DNA of 64,000 nt from Streptomyces hygroscopicus subsp. hygroscopicus (GTDB lineage: Bacteria > Actinomycetota > Actinomycetes > Streptomycetales > Streptomycetaceae). The notes below the pieces were generated by a model. It saw only the letters and a program-made list of their open reading frames with translations, was not told the origin of the DNA and did not search any database. Location: contig NZ_BSSM01000006.1 of assembly GCF_030269125.1 (NCBI RefSeq), forward strand, positions 248,001 to 312,000, given 5' to 3'. Each line of letters begins with the position of its first letter. Within the stretch, counting starts at the first letter, position 1. This document shows positions 50,922-60,161 of this stretch, in pieces. The position numbers and the translations under genes were made by a program.

Positions 50922-51578
50922 ATGCCGCTCGACCGCGACCAGCTCGCCGCCCGCGCCGCCCGGGAGCTGCGCGACGGCCAGTACGTCAACCTGGGCATCG
51001 GCCTGCCCACGCTGATCCCCAACCATCTGCCGGAGGGGGTGCACGTGGTGCTGCACTCGGAGAACGGCATCCTGGGCGTGGGCCCCTATCCGTACGACGG
51101 CGAGGAGCACCCCGACCTGATCAACGCCGGGAAGGAGACGGTGACCACCGTGCCCGGCACCGCCTACTTCGACTCGGCCCTCTCCTTCGGCATGATCCGG
51201 GCCGGCCGGATCGACGTCTCCGTGCTCGGCGCGATGCAGGTGTCGGCCCACGGCGACCTGGCCAACTGGATGATCCCCGGCAAGATGGTCAAGGGCATGG
51301 GCGGTGCGATGGACCTGGTCCACGGCGCCCGGCGGCTGGTGGTCGTGATGGAGCACACGGCCAAGGACGGCAGTCCGAAGATCGTCGAGGAACTGAGCCT
51401 GCCCGCCACGGGGCGCCGTGTGGTGCACCGGATCATCACCGATCTCGCCGTCATCGATGTCACCCCCGAGGGGCTGCGACTGGTCGAGACCGCCCCGGGC
51501 GTCTCCGTGCGGGACGTCCTCGCCGCGACCGGGGCCGCGCTCCTGGTCGACGAGGACGCGGCAGTGGTCGGCGGCTGA
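50922..51578 (+). CDS. 3-oxoacid CoA-transferase subunit B
   Basis: 218 residues. Catalytic Glu lies in HSENGILGVGP (about residue 48), which forms the glutamyl-CoA intermediate of class I CoA-transferases. LGIGLPTLIPNHLP near the start and GDLANWMIPGKMVKGMGGAMDLV are also typical of ScoB/PcaJ. ATG 50922 has GAGGAG. Operon partner of subunit A. Confidence 0.92.
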   Translation: MPLDRDQLAARAARELRDGQYVNLGIGLPTLIPNHLPEGVHVVLHSENGILGVGPYPYDGEEHPDLINAGKETVTTVPGTAYFDSALSFGMIRAGRIDVSVLGAMQVSAHGDLANWMIPGKMVKGMGGAMDLVHGARRLVVVMEHTAKDGSPKIVEELSLPATGRRVVHRIITDLAVIDVTPEGLRLVETAPGVSVRDVLAATGAALLVDEDAAVVGG

Positions 51579-51613
51579 CGTTCCCGGTCGGCGCACTGGG
51601 AGCCGTCCGGCCC

Positions 51614-51800
51614 ATCAGGGGGCTGTCGCCCGGTCGGATCGTTGTCTCGTGCATGGGGCGGGGTGAACGCGGTGATCTGTCGGACGCGGAGCGGGAACGG
51701 TTGCGGCCGTTCCCGCCCGGCCTGGCCGATCGCGGCGAACAGGATGAGTGGCAGCTCCTTGTCGGCCTGGCCGATTGGAGCGCGCGGACCGCAACCGCTT
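51614..51800 (+). mobile_element. IS5-like transposase scrap
   Basis: A frame opening near 51650 reads MGRGERGDLSDAERERLRPFPP, close to the start of Streptomyces IS5-group transposases (RGDLSDAEWERLRPFLP). Later sequence loses similarity within about 30 codons. The preceding bases GGGGCTGTCGCCCGGTCGG may be the element's left end. No right end was found. Short similarity, so tentative. Confidence 0.45.
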
Positions 51801-51876
51801 CCGACCGTGCGCACCGACCGATGATCGGCCGGACAACTCCTGGGCACCGACCGGGCGCGGACGGCCTCGGCGTCGG

Positions 51877-53208
51877 TCAGTGCAGCGCCTCGCGGAGCCA
51901 GTGCCTGACGTCCGGGGTGACCGGGTCGGTGATGTCGGCGAATCCGTCGTGCTTCTCCAGGAATCCCGCCACGTACGGGCAGACCGGCACGATGCGCTTC
52001 CCCGCGTCGCGCACGTCGGTCAGCGCCTGCCGGACCAGGCGGGACGCGAGGCCCTGTCCGGCGAAGGCGTCGCCGATCTCGGTGTGGTAGAAGACGCGCT
52101 GCTCGTCACGGTCCAGGTACTCGGTGAAGCCGGCGAGTACGCCGTCGACCAGGATCTCGTACCGGTGCTTGTCCTCGACTCGTCGGACGACGGGGGCGGC
52201 GGGCGTGGCCATGGCATGCCTTTCGGGGTTCGGGGGTGCGGGATTCCGGCGCGGGCGGATGGCGACGCCTGGCAGGGCCGGGGCGGGCAGCCGGTCCCCG
52301 TCGTAGCCCATGACCTCGCCGAAGCGGTCGGAGGCGTGTTGCCATTCCTCCCGGGCCCGGACGATCTCGTCGTGGGCGCGGCCGACGAAATTCCACCACA
52401 TGACGATCTGTTCGTCGAAGGGCGGCCCGCCGAGCAGGATCATCCGGGCCGCGCCGTCGGTGGTGTTGGTGATGCTCAGCGTCGCCTGACCGGGGCCGAG
52501 GTAGCCGAGGTCGGACCGGCCCAGCGGCGTTCCGGCCAGCCGGACCTCGCCCTGGTCGACCAGCAGACCGTGCTCGAAGCGCTCGTCGACGGCGAGGGTG
52601 ACGCTCGCGCGCGGCTGGAGGGTGACCTCGGCGCCGAGCAGCGGCGTGAAGGTGGGCACGGGCGAGGTGTCGCCGGCCAGCGAGCCGAGGAAGACCCGTA
52701 CCTCGCCACCGTCCAACGCGACCGGGCGCGGGACGTGGTGGTGGAAGGCCCGCGCGGTGTGCCGGTGCTCTCCGGGCAGCGCCACCCACAGCTGTACCCC
52801 GTGCAGCACCGTGGTCGCGGGGGTCGAGACCTCCGAGTGGGCGATGCCGTTCCCGCCCGTCATGAGGTTGAGCTCGCCGGGGCGCACGAAGGCGTGGATG
52901 CCCAGGCTGTCGCGGTGCTCGATCTCACCACTGAACAGCCAGCTCACCGTCTGGAGTCCGATGTGGGGGTGCGGGGCGACGTCCATCCCGCCGGTCTCGG
53001 CGACGTCGTCGGGCCCGTAGTGGTCGGCGAAGCACCAGGCGCCGATCAGGGTACGGGCGCGCTGCGGCAGGGTGCGCCGCACCGTCATCGCGCGCGGGCC
53101 GCCCAGCGGGACGTCCCGTGCGGAGAGGACCTCCACCCGTGGGCCCGCCTCCCCGGCGGCGGTCGGACCGCGCGATGGTCCGATGGAACGAGCCTCGGCG
53201 TCGCTCAT
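51877..53208 (-). CDS. Pirin family protein fused to a GNAT-type N-acetyltransferase
   Basis: 443 residues in one frame. Residues 1-332 are a two-cupin pirin: FADHYGPDDVAETGGMDVAPHPHIGLQTVSWLF carries metal-binding His residues (pirins act as iron-dependent regulators or quercetinase-like dioxygenases). Residues 333-443 are a short YjdJ-type GNAT: HRYEILVDGVLAGFTEYLD, GQGLASRLVRQALTDVRDAG acetyl-CoA loop, VCPYVAGFLEKH. An internal ATG at 52212, preceded by GAAAGG, could start the second part separately. So either a true fusion or two genes lacking an intervening stop. ATG 53208 has GGGAGGTG. Confidence 0.85.
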   Translation of the reverse strand: MSDAEARSIGPSRGPTAAGEAGPRVEVLSARDVPLGGPRAMTVRRTLPQRARTLIGAWCFADHYGPDDVAETGGMDVAPHPHIGLQTVSWLFSGEIEHRDSLGIHAFVRPGELNLMTGGNGIAHSEVSTPATTVLHGVQLWVALPGEHRHTARAFHHHVPRPVALDGGEVRVFLGSLAGDTSPVPTFTPLLGAEVTLQPRASVTLAVDERFEHGLLVDQGEVRLAGTPLGRSDLGYLGPGQATLSITNTTDGAARMILLGGPPFDEQIVMWWNFVGRAHDEIVRAREEWQHASDRFGEVMGYDGDRLPAPALPGVAIRPRRNPAPPNPERHAMATPAAPVVRRVEDKHRYEILVDGVLAGFTEYLDRDEQRVFYHTEIGDAFAGQGLASRLVRQALTDVRDAGKRIVPVCPYVAGFLEKHDGFADITDPVTPDVRHWLREALH

Positions 53209-53327
53209 GATGAAGCACCTCCCGCTTTCGTTGTTAATTCAACTATCATGCGGGTGATCGCGGGCGCCACTCCCCGGGAGTGCGACCGTCCCCAAGCCGC
53301 CGGAAGCGGCCCGCCGAAGGAGTGCAG

Positions 53328-53816
53328 GTGAGTGATCCGACCCAGGCGCAGGCGAGTCGACGGGTGTTCGTCGACAAGCAGAGTCCACGGGCGTACCGGG
53401 CCCTGACCCGGACCGCCGAGGAGGTCCGGGCGGTCGCGGCCGACGCCGGATTGGACCGCGGGCTGGTGGAACTGGTCAACCTGCGGGTCTCCCAGATCAA
53501 CGGCTGCGCCTACTGCCTCGACGTCCACACCCGGGCCGCGCTGCGCGCCGGGGAGACCACCCAGCGCCTCGGTGTGCTCCCGGCGTGGCGCGACACCGGG
53601 CTGTTCAGTCCCCGCGAGCGGGCGGCGCTCGCCCTCGCGGAGGCGACCACCAGCCCGGCGGACGCCGCCGCGCAGCACGACGCCTACGACGGCGCCCGCC
53701 AGGTGCTGACCGATGACGAGATCTCCGCGGTGGTCTGGGTGGCGATCACCATCAACGCCTTCAACCGCGTCTCCATCATGAGCAAGCACCCGGTGCGCGC
53801 GATCCCGGCACAGTGA
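53328..53816 (+). CDS. AhpD-like carboxymuconolactone decarboxylase family protein
   Basis: 162 residues. The redox motif is C60-x-x-C63 with H67 in NGCAYCLDVHTRAA, as in AhpD-type alkylhydroperoxidases. The remainder is all-helical, ending NRVSIMSKHPVRAIP. It likely reduces peroxides or acts with a partner peroxiredoxin. GTG 53328 follows AAGGAG; an upstream in-frame ATG lacks a ribosome site. Divergent from pirin with an AT-rich gap that includes GTTG-TTAATT-CAAC (about 53230-53243), a possible operator. Pirin and AhpD-like genes are often co-regulated in redox stress. Confidence 0.88.
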   Translation: MSDPTQAQASRRVFVDKQSPRAYRALTRTAEEVRAVAADAGLDRGLVELVNLRVSQINGCAYCLDVHTRAALRAGETTQRLGVLPAWRDTGLFSPRERAALALAEATTSPADAAAQHDAYDGARQVLTDDEISAVVWVAITINAFNRVSIMSKHPVRAIPAQ

Positions 53817-53854
53817 CCGGCCGCGGGAAGCACGGGTCGCACCGCTCGGTGCCG

Positions 53855-53876
53855 CCCCGCCCACAGCGCGGCGGGG
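53855..53876. terminator. Hairpin between convergent AhpD-like and lutC genes
   Basis: Perfect 7-bp arms CCCCGCC/GGCGGGG and an 8-base loop, 38 bases after the AhpD-like stop. Confidence 0.45.
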
Positions 53877-54111
53877 AGCCGTAGGAGCCGGCCCCGGTCG
53901 ACGCGGTTCACCGGCGGCGTGGGGCGTGGGCGGACACGGTGTCCTCGCCGGGGAGCGTCCGCGTCCCGGGCCGCCGACCCGCCCGGCGTCATGGGGCCGG
54001 TCCGGCACCCCTGCGCCCGGGGCCGGCTCCACCTCGGCGCACGCCCGATCCGGCGCGGCGACGCGTCCGCGCCGCGACGGTGGCGGCGCGGCGCCGCCGG
54101 GCGTACGCGGC

Positions 54112-54759
54112 TCAGGCGTCGGTGCGGATCACCACGACCAGGGTGCGCGGGCCGTGCACGCCCTCGACGCGCTCCAGTTCGATGTCGGACGTCGCCGACG
54201 GCCCGCTGATCAGCGTCGTGGGCCGTTCCGGGACCAGCCGGGCGACCGCCTCCGGCACGCCGACGACCACGGACGACAGGTCCACGACGCAGACGTGCAG
54301 GTCCGGCACGAGCGACAGCGCGCGCCGGCCCTGGTCCGGGGAGCCGTCCAGGAAGATCGTGCCGGTCTCGGCGCAGGTCACCGCGGACGCGGTCACCACG
54401 CCGTCGAGTTCGGCGAGTCGCGGCGCCGGCAGGTCCGCAAAGTCGCGCCGGACCTCGCCGTCGTATCCGGCGAGCCATGCCTCGTCGAGGCCGGCGGGTA
54501 CGCCGACCCGGCGGGCGCCGCGCTCGCGGAGGGCCTCGGCGATCTCCTCGCAGGTGCGGGCGGCCGTGCAGGTACGCACCGTCGCCCGGTAGTCCACCAG
54601 GCGGTCCACGAGGAGTTCGAGACGCTCGTGGTCGGGCAGGGTGCGGCCGGTGCGGTAGGCGCGCGGCACCGCCGGCCCCGCCGCGTCCGGCACCGGGCCG
54701 GACAGGGCCAGGGCGTCGCGGATCCGGCCGAGCACCGTCTCCCGTGCGGTCGCGGTCAT
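54112..54759 (-). CDS. lutC: Lactate utilization protein LutC
   Basis: 215 residues, DUF162/LUD domain: VTASAVTCAETGTIFLDGSPDQGRRALSLVPDLHVCVV and LISGPSATSDIELERVEGVHGPRTLVVVI. It is part of the LutABC complex that oxidises L-lactate to pyruvate. ATG 54759 overlaps the lutB stop (ATGA). Third gene of the operon. Confidence 0.93.
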   Translation of the reverse strand: MTATARETVLGRIRDALALSGPVPDAAGPAVPRAYRTGRTLPDHERLELLVDRLVDYRATVRTCTAARTCEEIAEALRERGARRVGVPAGLDEAWLAGYDGEVRRDFADLPAPRLAELDGVVTASAVTCAETGTIFLDGSPDQGRRALSLVPDLHVCVVDLSSVVVGVPEAVARLVPERPTTLISGPSATSDIELERVEGVHGPRTLVVVIRTDA

Positions 54760-56336
54760 CGGTTCCCCTCCTCATGGGATTCGTGCGGGGCATCGTGGCG
54801 GACGGCGCCGTCCCCGAGTCGGGCGCCCTCCTCGGCGGCCGACCGCAGGGCGGCCTCGCCCTCGGCGGAGGCCAGCCAGGAGCGGAAGGTCCTACGGGGC
54901 GGTGCCGGCAGGTCCCGGGTGTCGGTCCAGCCGTCGAACGGCGCCGGGAGACGCGAGATCTTCCGGTCCCGTCCGGCCAGCACCCTGCCGCCCGTGCCGG
55001 CCGCCTTCTGCGCGGCGGTGAACAGTCCGGGCCGGGTCATGACCGTCGCCGCGGCCTTCATCGCCAGCTTCTCGGCGGTGGTTCCGGCCTGCTCGGTGTG
55101 CTGGTGCCGCAGTTCCACCAGGAGCGACGGGATGTCGATCTTCACCGGGCAGGCGTCGAAGCAGGCCCCGCACAGACTGGAGGCGTACGGCAGGGAGCTG
55201 TTGGGGTCGTTCTTCGCGGCGTCCATGCCGGCGAGCTGCGGGGTGAGCACGGCGCCGATGGGGCCCGGATAGGTGGAGCCGTAGGCGTGGCCGCCGGCCC
55301 GTTCGTACACCGGGCAGACGTTGAGGCAGGCCGAGCAGCGGATGCAGTGCAGCGCCTGGCGCCCGATCCGGTCGGCGAGCGCGGCGGTCCGGCCGTTGTC
55401 GAGGAGCACGAGGTGGAACTCCTGCGGCCCGTCGCCGGGGACGACGCCGGTCCACATCGAGGTGTACGGGTTCATCCGCTCGCCGGTGGAGGACCGCGGG
55501 AGCAACTGGAGGAAGACCTCAAGGTCCTGGTACCGGGGCAGGACCTTCTCGATGCCCATGACGGTGATCAGCGTCTTCGGCATGGTCAGGCACATCCGGC
55601 CGTTGCCCTCGGACTCGACGACCGACAGGGTGCCGGTCTCGGCGATACCGAAGTTGGCGCCGGAGACCGCCACGGGGACGCTCATGAACTTCTCCCGCAG
55701 GTACGCCCGCGCCGCGGCGGCCAGGTGGGCGGGCACGGAGTCCAGTCGCGGATCGACTCCGGGGATGGCGGAGCGGAAGATGTCGCGGATCTCGTCGCGG
55801 TTGCGGTGGATCGCCGGGACGAGGATGTGCGACGGCTTGTCGTGGGCGAGCTGCACGATCAGCTCGGCCAGGTCGGTCTCGTACGCCGTGACGCCCTGGC
55901 TCTCCAGGTGCTCGTTGAGGCCGGTCTCCTGGGTGGCCATCGACTTGACCTTGATGACCTCGTCGCTGCCGGTCTCCTTGACCAGGCGGGTGACGATCTC
56001 GTTGGCCTCGACGCCGTCCCGCGCCCAGTGCACGGTGCCGCCGTGCTCGGTGACCTTGCGTTCCAGCTGCTCCAGGAGTTCGGGCAGCCGGTTCATGGTG
56101 TCGGCCTTGATCGCCGAGCCGGCGTCGCGCAGCCGCTCCCAGTCGGGCAGTTCGGAGGTGACGGCGAGCCGCTTGGCGCGGATGGAGTGGGTGGCCTTGC
56201 GCAGGTTGCGGCGCAGTTGCTCGTTGCGCAGCTCGTCGTGGGCGGCCTTGGGGAACTTCCGTTCACCGCGCAGGTTGCCCGTTCCGAACGGGGAGCGGGG
56301 CGGGGTGGCGGGCATGCCGAGGAAGGTGCTGCTCAT
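54756..56336 (-). CDS. lutB: Lactate utilization iron-sulfur protein LutB
   Basis: 526 residues. LUD domain first, then two [4Fe-4S] motifs in CIRCSACLNVCPVYE and CGACFDACPVKIDIP. The C-terminus (about 440-526) is a longer, charged tail than usual. It relays electrons in the lactate dehydrogenase complex. ATG 56336 overlaps lutA's stop. Confidence 0.93.
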   Translation of the reverse strand: MSSTFLGMPATPPRSPFGTGNLRGERKFPKAAHDELRNEQLRRNLRKATHSIRAKRLAVTSELPDWERLRDAGSAIKADTMNRLPELLEQLERKVTEHGGTVHWARDGVEANEIVTRLVKETGSDEVIKVKSMATQETGLNEHLESQGVTAYETDLAELIVQLAHDKPSHILVPAIHRNRDEIRDIFRSAIPGVDPRLDSVPAHLAAAARAYLREKFMSVPVAVSGANFGIAETGTLSVVESEGNGRMCLTMPKTLITVMGIEKVLPRYQDLEVFLQLLPRSSTGERMNPYTSMWTGVVPGDGPQEFHLVLLDNGRTAALADRIGRQALHCIRCSACLNVCPVYERAGGHAYGSTYPGPIGAVLTPQLAGMDAAKNDPNSSLPYASSLCGACFDACPVKIDIPSLLVELRHQHTEQAGTTAEKLAMKAAATVMTRPGLFTAAQKAAGTGGRVLAGRDRKISRLPAPFDGWTDTRDLPAPPRRTFRSWLASAEGEAALRSAAEEGARLGDGAVRHDAPHESHEEGNR

Positions 56337-57109
56337 CGGGCGGCGGTCTCCGTCTTCGGGAATACGAAGGGCGAGGTGCGGGTGGAGGCGAGGATCTGCG
56401 CCAGGTGCAGGGTGCGGGTGCCGGACTTGATGCGGGACAGGCCACCGCCGATGTGCATCAGGCAGGACGAGTCGCCCGCCGTGCACACGTCCGCGCCGGT
56501 GGACAGGATGTTCTCCGCCTTGTCCTGGAGCATGGCGCCGGACGTGTCGGCGTTCTTGACCGCGAAGGTGCCGCCGAAACCGCAACAGGCGTCCGCCTCG
56601 GGCAGTTCCACCAGGTCGATGGAGTCCACCGCGCGCAGCAGCCGCAGCGGCTTCTCCCCCACCCGCAGCATGCGCAGCGAGTGGCAGGTGGGGTGGTAGG
56701 TGACCCGGTGGGGGAAGTAGGCGCCGACGTCGGTCACGCCGAGCACGTCCACGAGGAGCTCCGACAGCTCGTAGGTCTTGGCCCTGACGGTCTCGACGCC
56801 GTCGCGCAGTGCCGCGTCCCCGTACCGCTCGGCCACGATCGGGTGCTGGTGGCGGACCGAGCCCGCGCACGAGCCGGACGGCATCACCACCGCGTCGATC
56901 GACGGGTCCCCGAACTGCTCGGCGAAGTTCCGCACCAGCGGGACGGGTTCGCGCTGATAGCCGGTGTTGACGTGCATCTGGCCGCAGCAGGTCTGCGCGG
57001 GCGGGAAGACCACCTCGTGGCCGAGGCGGGCGATCAGGACCGCGGTGGCCTTGACCGCGTCGGGGAACAGGGTGTCCCCGAGGCAGGTGGCGAAGAGTCC
57101 GATGCGCAT
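56333..57109 (-). CDS. lutA: Lactate utilization protein LutA
   Basis: 258 residues, two CCG domains: TCCGQMHVNTGY and ACCGFGGTFAVKN, which bind iron-sulfur or heterodisulfide-type cofactors. It is part of LutABC. ATG 57109 follows GGAGGTG; the longer frame upstream runs into the operator region and is rejected. First gene of the operon, divergent from the permease, with GGTCNGACC operators between. Confidence 0.93.
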   Translation of the reverse strand: MRIGLFATCLGDTLFPDAVKATAVLIARLGHEVVFPPAQTCCGQMHVNTGYQREPVPLVRNFAEQFGDPSIDAVVMPSGSCAGSVRHQHPIVAERYGDAALRDGVETVRAKTYELSELLVDVLGVTDVGAYFPHRVTYHPTCHSLRMLRVGEKPLRLLRAVDSIDLVELPEADACCGFGGTFAVKNADTSGAMLQDKAENILSTGADVCTAGDSSCLMHIGGGLSRIKSGTRTLHLAQILASTRTSPFVFPKTETAAR

Positions 57110-57162
57110 GGCACCTCCGTGGAACAGGCGAGGGACGCGAGGAAGGGCGAGGAGTTGATTAC

Positions 57163-57233
57163 GGTCCGACCATACTAGGTCAGACCATAGAAGCCCACGT
57201 CCGGATTCTGATCGGACACGTTTCGGTCCGACC
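57163..57233. promoter_or_regulatory. Three GGTCNGACC operators in the lutA/lldP gap
   Basis: GGTCCGACC (57163-57171), GGTCAGACC (57178-57186) and GGTCCGACC (57225-57233) are each symmetrical GGTC-N-GACC sites. A TAGTAT -10-like box for lutA (57172-57177, minus strand) sits between the first two. The third precedes TTGACA (57237-57242), a possible -35 for the permease. A fourth copy lies before the GntR gene. Binding by that GntR (FadR-like) protein is inferred. Confidence 0.82.
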
Positions 57234-57402
57234 TTATTGACATGCGACATCATCGATGCCCTACTGATTGCCGTTCATCAGCGACGTGCGCCACATCACG
57301 AGCCGATCGGCGGGACCGGGCCGGCGGATGCCGGCCGTGCGTACGGCACCGGTACAGGCGCGCAGCAGTCGCAGGAGTCGCAGCTCAAGGAGGAGCACGA
57401 AC

Positions 57403-59073
57403 GTGTCCACCGCGCCACCGGCCGTCTTCGCGGCCTACACCCCCGATGTACACGCCGTGGGGGGCAGCCTGACCGGCACGGCCCTGCTGGGCCTGGTCCC
57501 GCTGGCCGTGTTCTTCCTGCTCCTCATGGTGGCCAGGCGATCGGCCCTCCAGTCGGCGATCGGCTCCCTGGCAGCGGCGCTGCTCATCGCCACGGTCGGC
57601 TACGGGATGCCCGTGGGCCTCGGCGTCCTGTCCGCCACCCAGGGCCTGTTCAACGGCCTCTTCCCCATCATGCTGATCGTCGTGGCCGCCATCTGGTTCT
57701 ACGAACTCACCGTCGTCAGCAAGCGGTTCGAGGACCTACGCCGCTCCTTCAGCGCCGTCGGCCGCGGCGACCTGCGGATCCAGGCGATGCTGATCGCCTT
57801 CTGTTTCGGCGGACTGCTGGAGGCCCTCGCCGGCTTCGGCGCCCCCGTCGCGATCACGGCCGCCATGCTGATGGCGATAGGTCTTCCCAAGGTCAAGGCC
57901 GCCGTGACCGTCCTGGTCGCCGACACCGCGCCCGTCGCCTTCGGCGCCATGGCCATCCCGATCACCACCGGCGGCAGCCTCACCGGCATCAGACCCGAGG
58001 ACATCGCCGCCGTGGTCGGCCGCCAGACCCCGGTGCTCGCCCTCTTCGTCCCGATGCTGCTGCTCTTCCTCGTCGACGGTGTGCGCGGCTTCCGCCAGCT
58101 GTGGCCGGTCGCCCTGCTCACCGGGGGCGTCTTCGCCGTCGTCCAGTTCTGGTGCTCCACGCACTTCGCGTACGAGCTCACCGATGTGGTCGCGTCGCTG
58201 GTCGCCTTCGCCGCCGCGGTGCTGATGCTGCGCTTCTGGACGCCGCAGACCCCCGAGGACCAGCGCTCCCGGGTCGAGACCGAGCCGCTGACCCGGCGCC
58301 GCGTCACCCTGGCCGTGCTGCCGTACGCCCTGGTCATCGTGGTCTTCGGCCTCGCCAAGCTGACCGTGGGCGTCGACATGCCCGCGCTGCTCGGCAGGGC
58401 CGCCGTCAAGTTCGACTGGCCCGGCCTGTACGGCAACCTGGTGGGCGCCGACGGCACCCCGTCGGCCAGTGCCGTCTACAAACTGGATGTCCTGGGCAAC
58501 CCCGGCACCCTGCTGATCGTCTCCGGCCTCCTGGTGATGCTCGTCTACAGCCTGGCCGACGATCGAGCCCGCTTCCCGATGTCGGGCCGCATGGGCCTGG
58601 CCGCCGCGGGCAGCACCCTGAAGACCATGCGGGGTGCCATCGCCACGGTCGCCACCGTGATGTCGCTCGCCTACGTCATGAACCAGTCCGGCCAGACCGT
58701 CGCCATCGGCACCTGGCTCGCCGCGGTCGGCTCGGTCTTCGCGCTGCTCTCGCCCGCCCTGGGCTGGCTGGGCACCGCCGTGACCGGCTCCGACACCTCC
58801 GCGAACGCCCTGTTCGCCACCCTCCAGCAGAGCGCGGGCAAGGCCGCGGGCATCGACCCGACCCTGCTGGTGGCCGCGAACTCCTCCGGCGGCGTGGTCG
58901 GCAAACTGGTGAGCCCGCAGAACCTGACGATCGCCGCGACCGCCGTGGAGCAGCCGGGGTCCGAAAGGGTTCTGCTGCGCAAGGTCTTCGGCTACAGCGT
59001 GGCCATGCTGGCCGTGCTCGGCGTACTGGTCTATCTGCAGTCGACGCCGGTGCTCTCGTGGATGCTGCCGTAA
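57403..59073 (+). CDS. lldP: L-lactate permease (LctP family)
   Basis: 556 residues, about twelve or more membrane helices. LEALAGFGAPVAITAAMLMAIGL and VLVADTAPVAFGAMAIPITTGG are LctP signatures. GSDTSANALFATLQQSAGKAAGIDPTLLVAANSSGGVVGKLVSPQNLTIA is near the end. It imports lactate with protons. GTG 57403 follows AAGGAGGAG; the open frame upstream is part of the operator region. Divergent from lutABC and likely under the same repressor. Confidence 0.93.
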   Translation: MSTAPPAVFAAYTPDVHAVGGSLTGTALLGLVPLAVFFLLLMVARRSALQSAIGSLAAALLIATVGYGMPVGLGVLSATQGLFNGLFPIMLIVVAAIWFYELTVVSKRFEDLRRSFSAVGRGDLRIQAMLIAFCFGGLLEALAGFGAPVAITAAMLMAIGLPKVKAAVTVLVADTAPVAFGAMAIPITTGGSLTGIRPEDIAAVVGRQTPVLALFVPMLLLFLVDGVRGFRQLWPVALLTGGVFAVVQFWCSTHFAYELTDVVASLVAFAAAVLMLRFWTPQTPEDQRSRVETEPLTRRRVTLAVLPYALVIVVFGLAKLTVGVDMPALLGRAAVKFDWPGLYGNLVGADGTPSASAVYKLDVLGNPGTLLIVSGLLVMLVYSLADDRARFPMSGRMGLAAAGSTLKTMRGAIATVATVMSLAYVMNQSGQTVAIGTWLAAVGSVFALLSPALGWLGTAVTGSDTSANALFATLQQSAGKAAGIDPTLLVAANSSGGVVGKLVSPQNLTIAATAVEQPGSERVLLRKVFGYSVAMLAVLGVLVYLQSTPVLSWMLP

Positions 59074-59090
59074 CGGACACGGCATGAGGA

Positions 59091-59118
59091 GGGGGCCGGG
59101 CGGCCGCGCCCGGCCCCC
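59091..59118 (+). terminator. Strong hairpin after lldP
   Basis: Perfect 11-bp arms GGGGGCCGGGC/GCCCGGCCCCC with a 6-base loop, 17 bases past the permease stop and before the convergent gntR. Confidence 0.8.
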
Positions 59119-59379
59119 CCTCCCGGCTGCCGCGGCACGGGCGTCGGCCGCCCGCGGACACGCGCCCGGCCACCCGTCCCGGCACCCGGGCGCCCTCGCC
59201 TTCAGCCGCCGTGCGCCGTGCGCGGTGCACCGAAGGCGTCGTACGCCTGCCGTGGCCGAGCCCGGGGCCGCTGTCGCGGACGACGACCGCGTCGTGCCCC
59301 GGGTGCCCACCGACCGGCCGCCGGGTCCCGGACGGACACCTGCCCGACCGCCGACCCGCACGCGCCCGGCCGCGCGCGG

Positions 59380-60105
59380 TCAGTGCTTGTCGTCGACCAG
59401 CCCGCCGTGGAAGCCGCGAATGTGCTTCTCGGCCACGTCGGCCGCCCGGACTCCCTCGCCGGCGCGCAACAGGCGCAGCATCTCCGCGTGTTCGTCGTTC
59501 AGGGCGCCCGCCGTCGCGGGCCAGTCCTCGGCCGCCTCCAGGGCCCGGAGGATCATCGGCCGCACAGACTCACGTACGGCCGCGGTGAGGGTGGAGATGA
59601 GCTGGTTGCCGGAGGCACGGGCGATCAGGACATGGAACCGGGTGTCCAGGTCGCTGAACTCCTCCACCTCCACGCCCGGCGCCCGCATCCGGTGGAGAAT
59701 CCGCTCCGCCTCCTCGATGTCCTCCAACGGGGCGTTCCCGGCGGCGGCTTCGAAGCTGTGGCGTTCCAGCGTGACCCGCGCTTCGAGGACGTCCTGGAGG
59801 CTGTAGCTGCCCAGCGCGACGTGCAGGCGGAGCAGCCGGCCGAGGGCGTCGTCCGGGTTCCGCACGATGCGCGCTCCGGCGTCGGGACCACGGCCGGACT
59901 GGGCGACCAGCACGCCGATCGTCTCCAGCACGCGCAGCGCCTCCCGCAGGGCGGACCGGCTGACGCCGAGGACCGGCGCCAGCTCACGCTCGGGTGGCAA
60001 CCGGTCCCCGGCCTTGAGCTCGCCGGCCACCACCCGCTGCTCGATGCTCTCCAGCACGAGTTCATGCGTGCGAGCCTGGCGAACGGGCTCCCACTCGACG
60101 GACAT
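59380..60105 (-). CDS. GntR/FadR-family regulator (FCD domain), likely lactate repressor
   Basis: 241 residues. Winged HTH about 10-75 with GELKAGDRLPPERELAPVLGVSRSALREALRVLETIGVL, then an FCD domain about 95-235 with HEAAAGNAP-like region and LDTRFHVLIARASGN, whose His and Asp residues bind metal and a carboxylate ligand in LldR-type proteins. ATG 60105 follows GGGGAG. Its own upstream region carries the same GGTCCGACC site found in the lutA/lldP gap, so it probably represses itself and both lactate operons, with lactate as inducer. Confidence 0.88.
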   Translation of the reverse strand: MSVEWEPVRQARTHELVLESIEQRVVAGELKAGDRLPPERELAPVLGVSRSALREALRVLETIGVLVAQSGRGPDAGARIVRNPDDALGRLLRLHVALGSYSLQDVLEARVTLERHSFEAAAGNAPLEDIEEAERILHRMRAPGVEVEEFSDLDTRFHVLIARASGNQLISTLTAAVRESVRPMILRALEAAEDWPATAGALNDEHAEMLRLLRAGEGVRAADVAEKHIRGFHGGLVDDKH

Positions 60106-60161
60106 GACTACTCCCCACCTGCTTGAAGCTCCTGAAGCGACTATGTCATACCTGTCATGAG

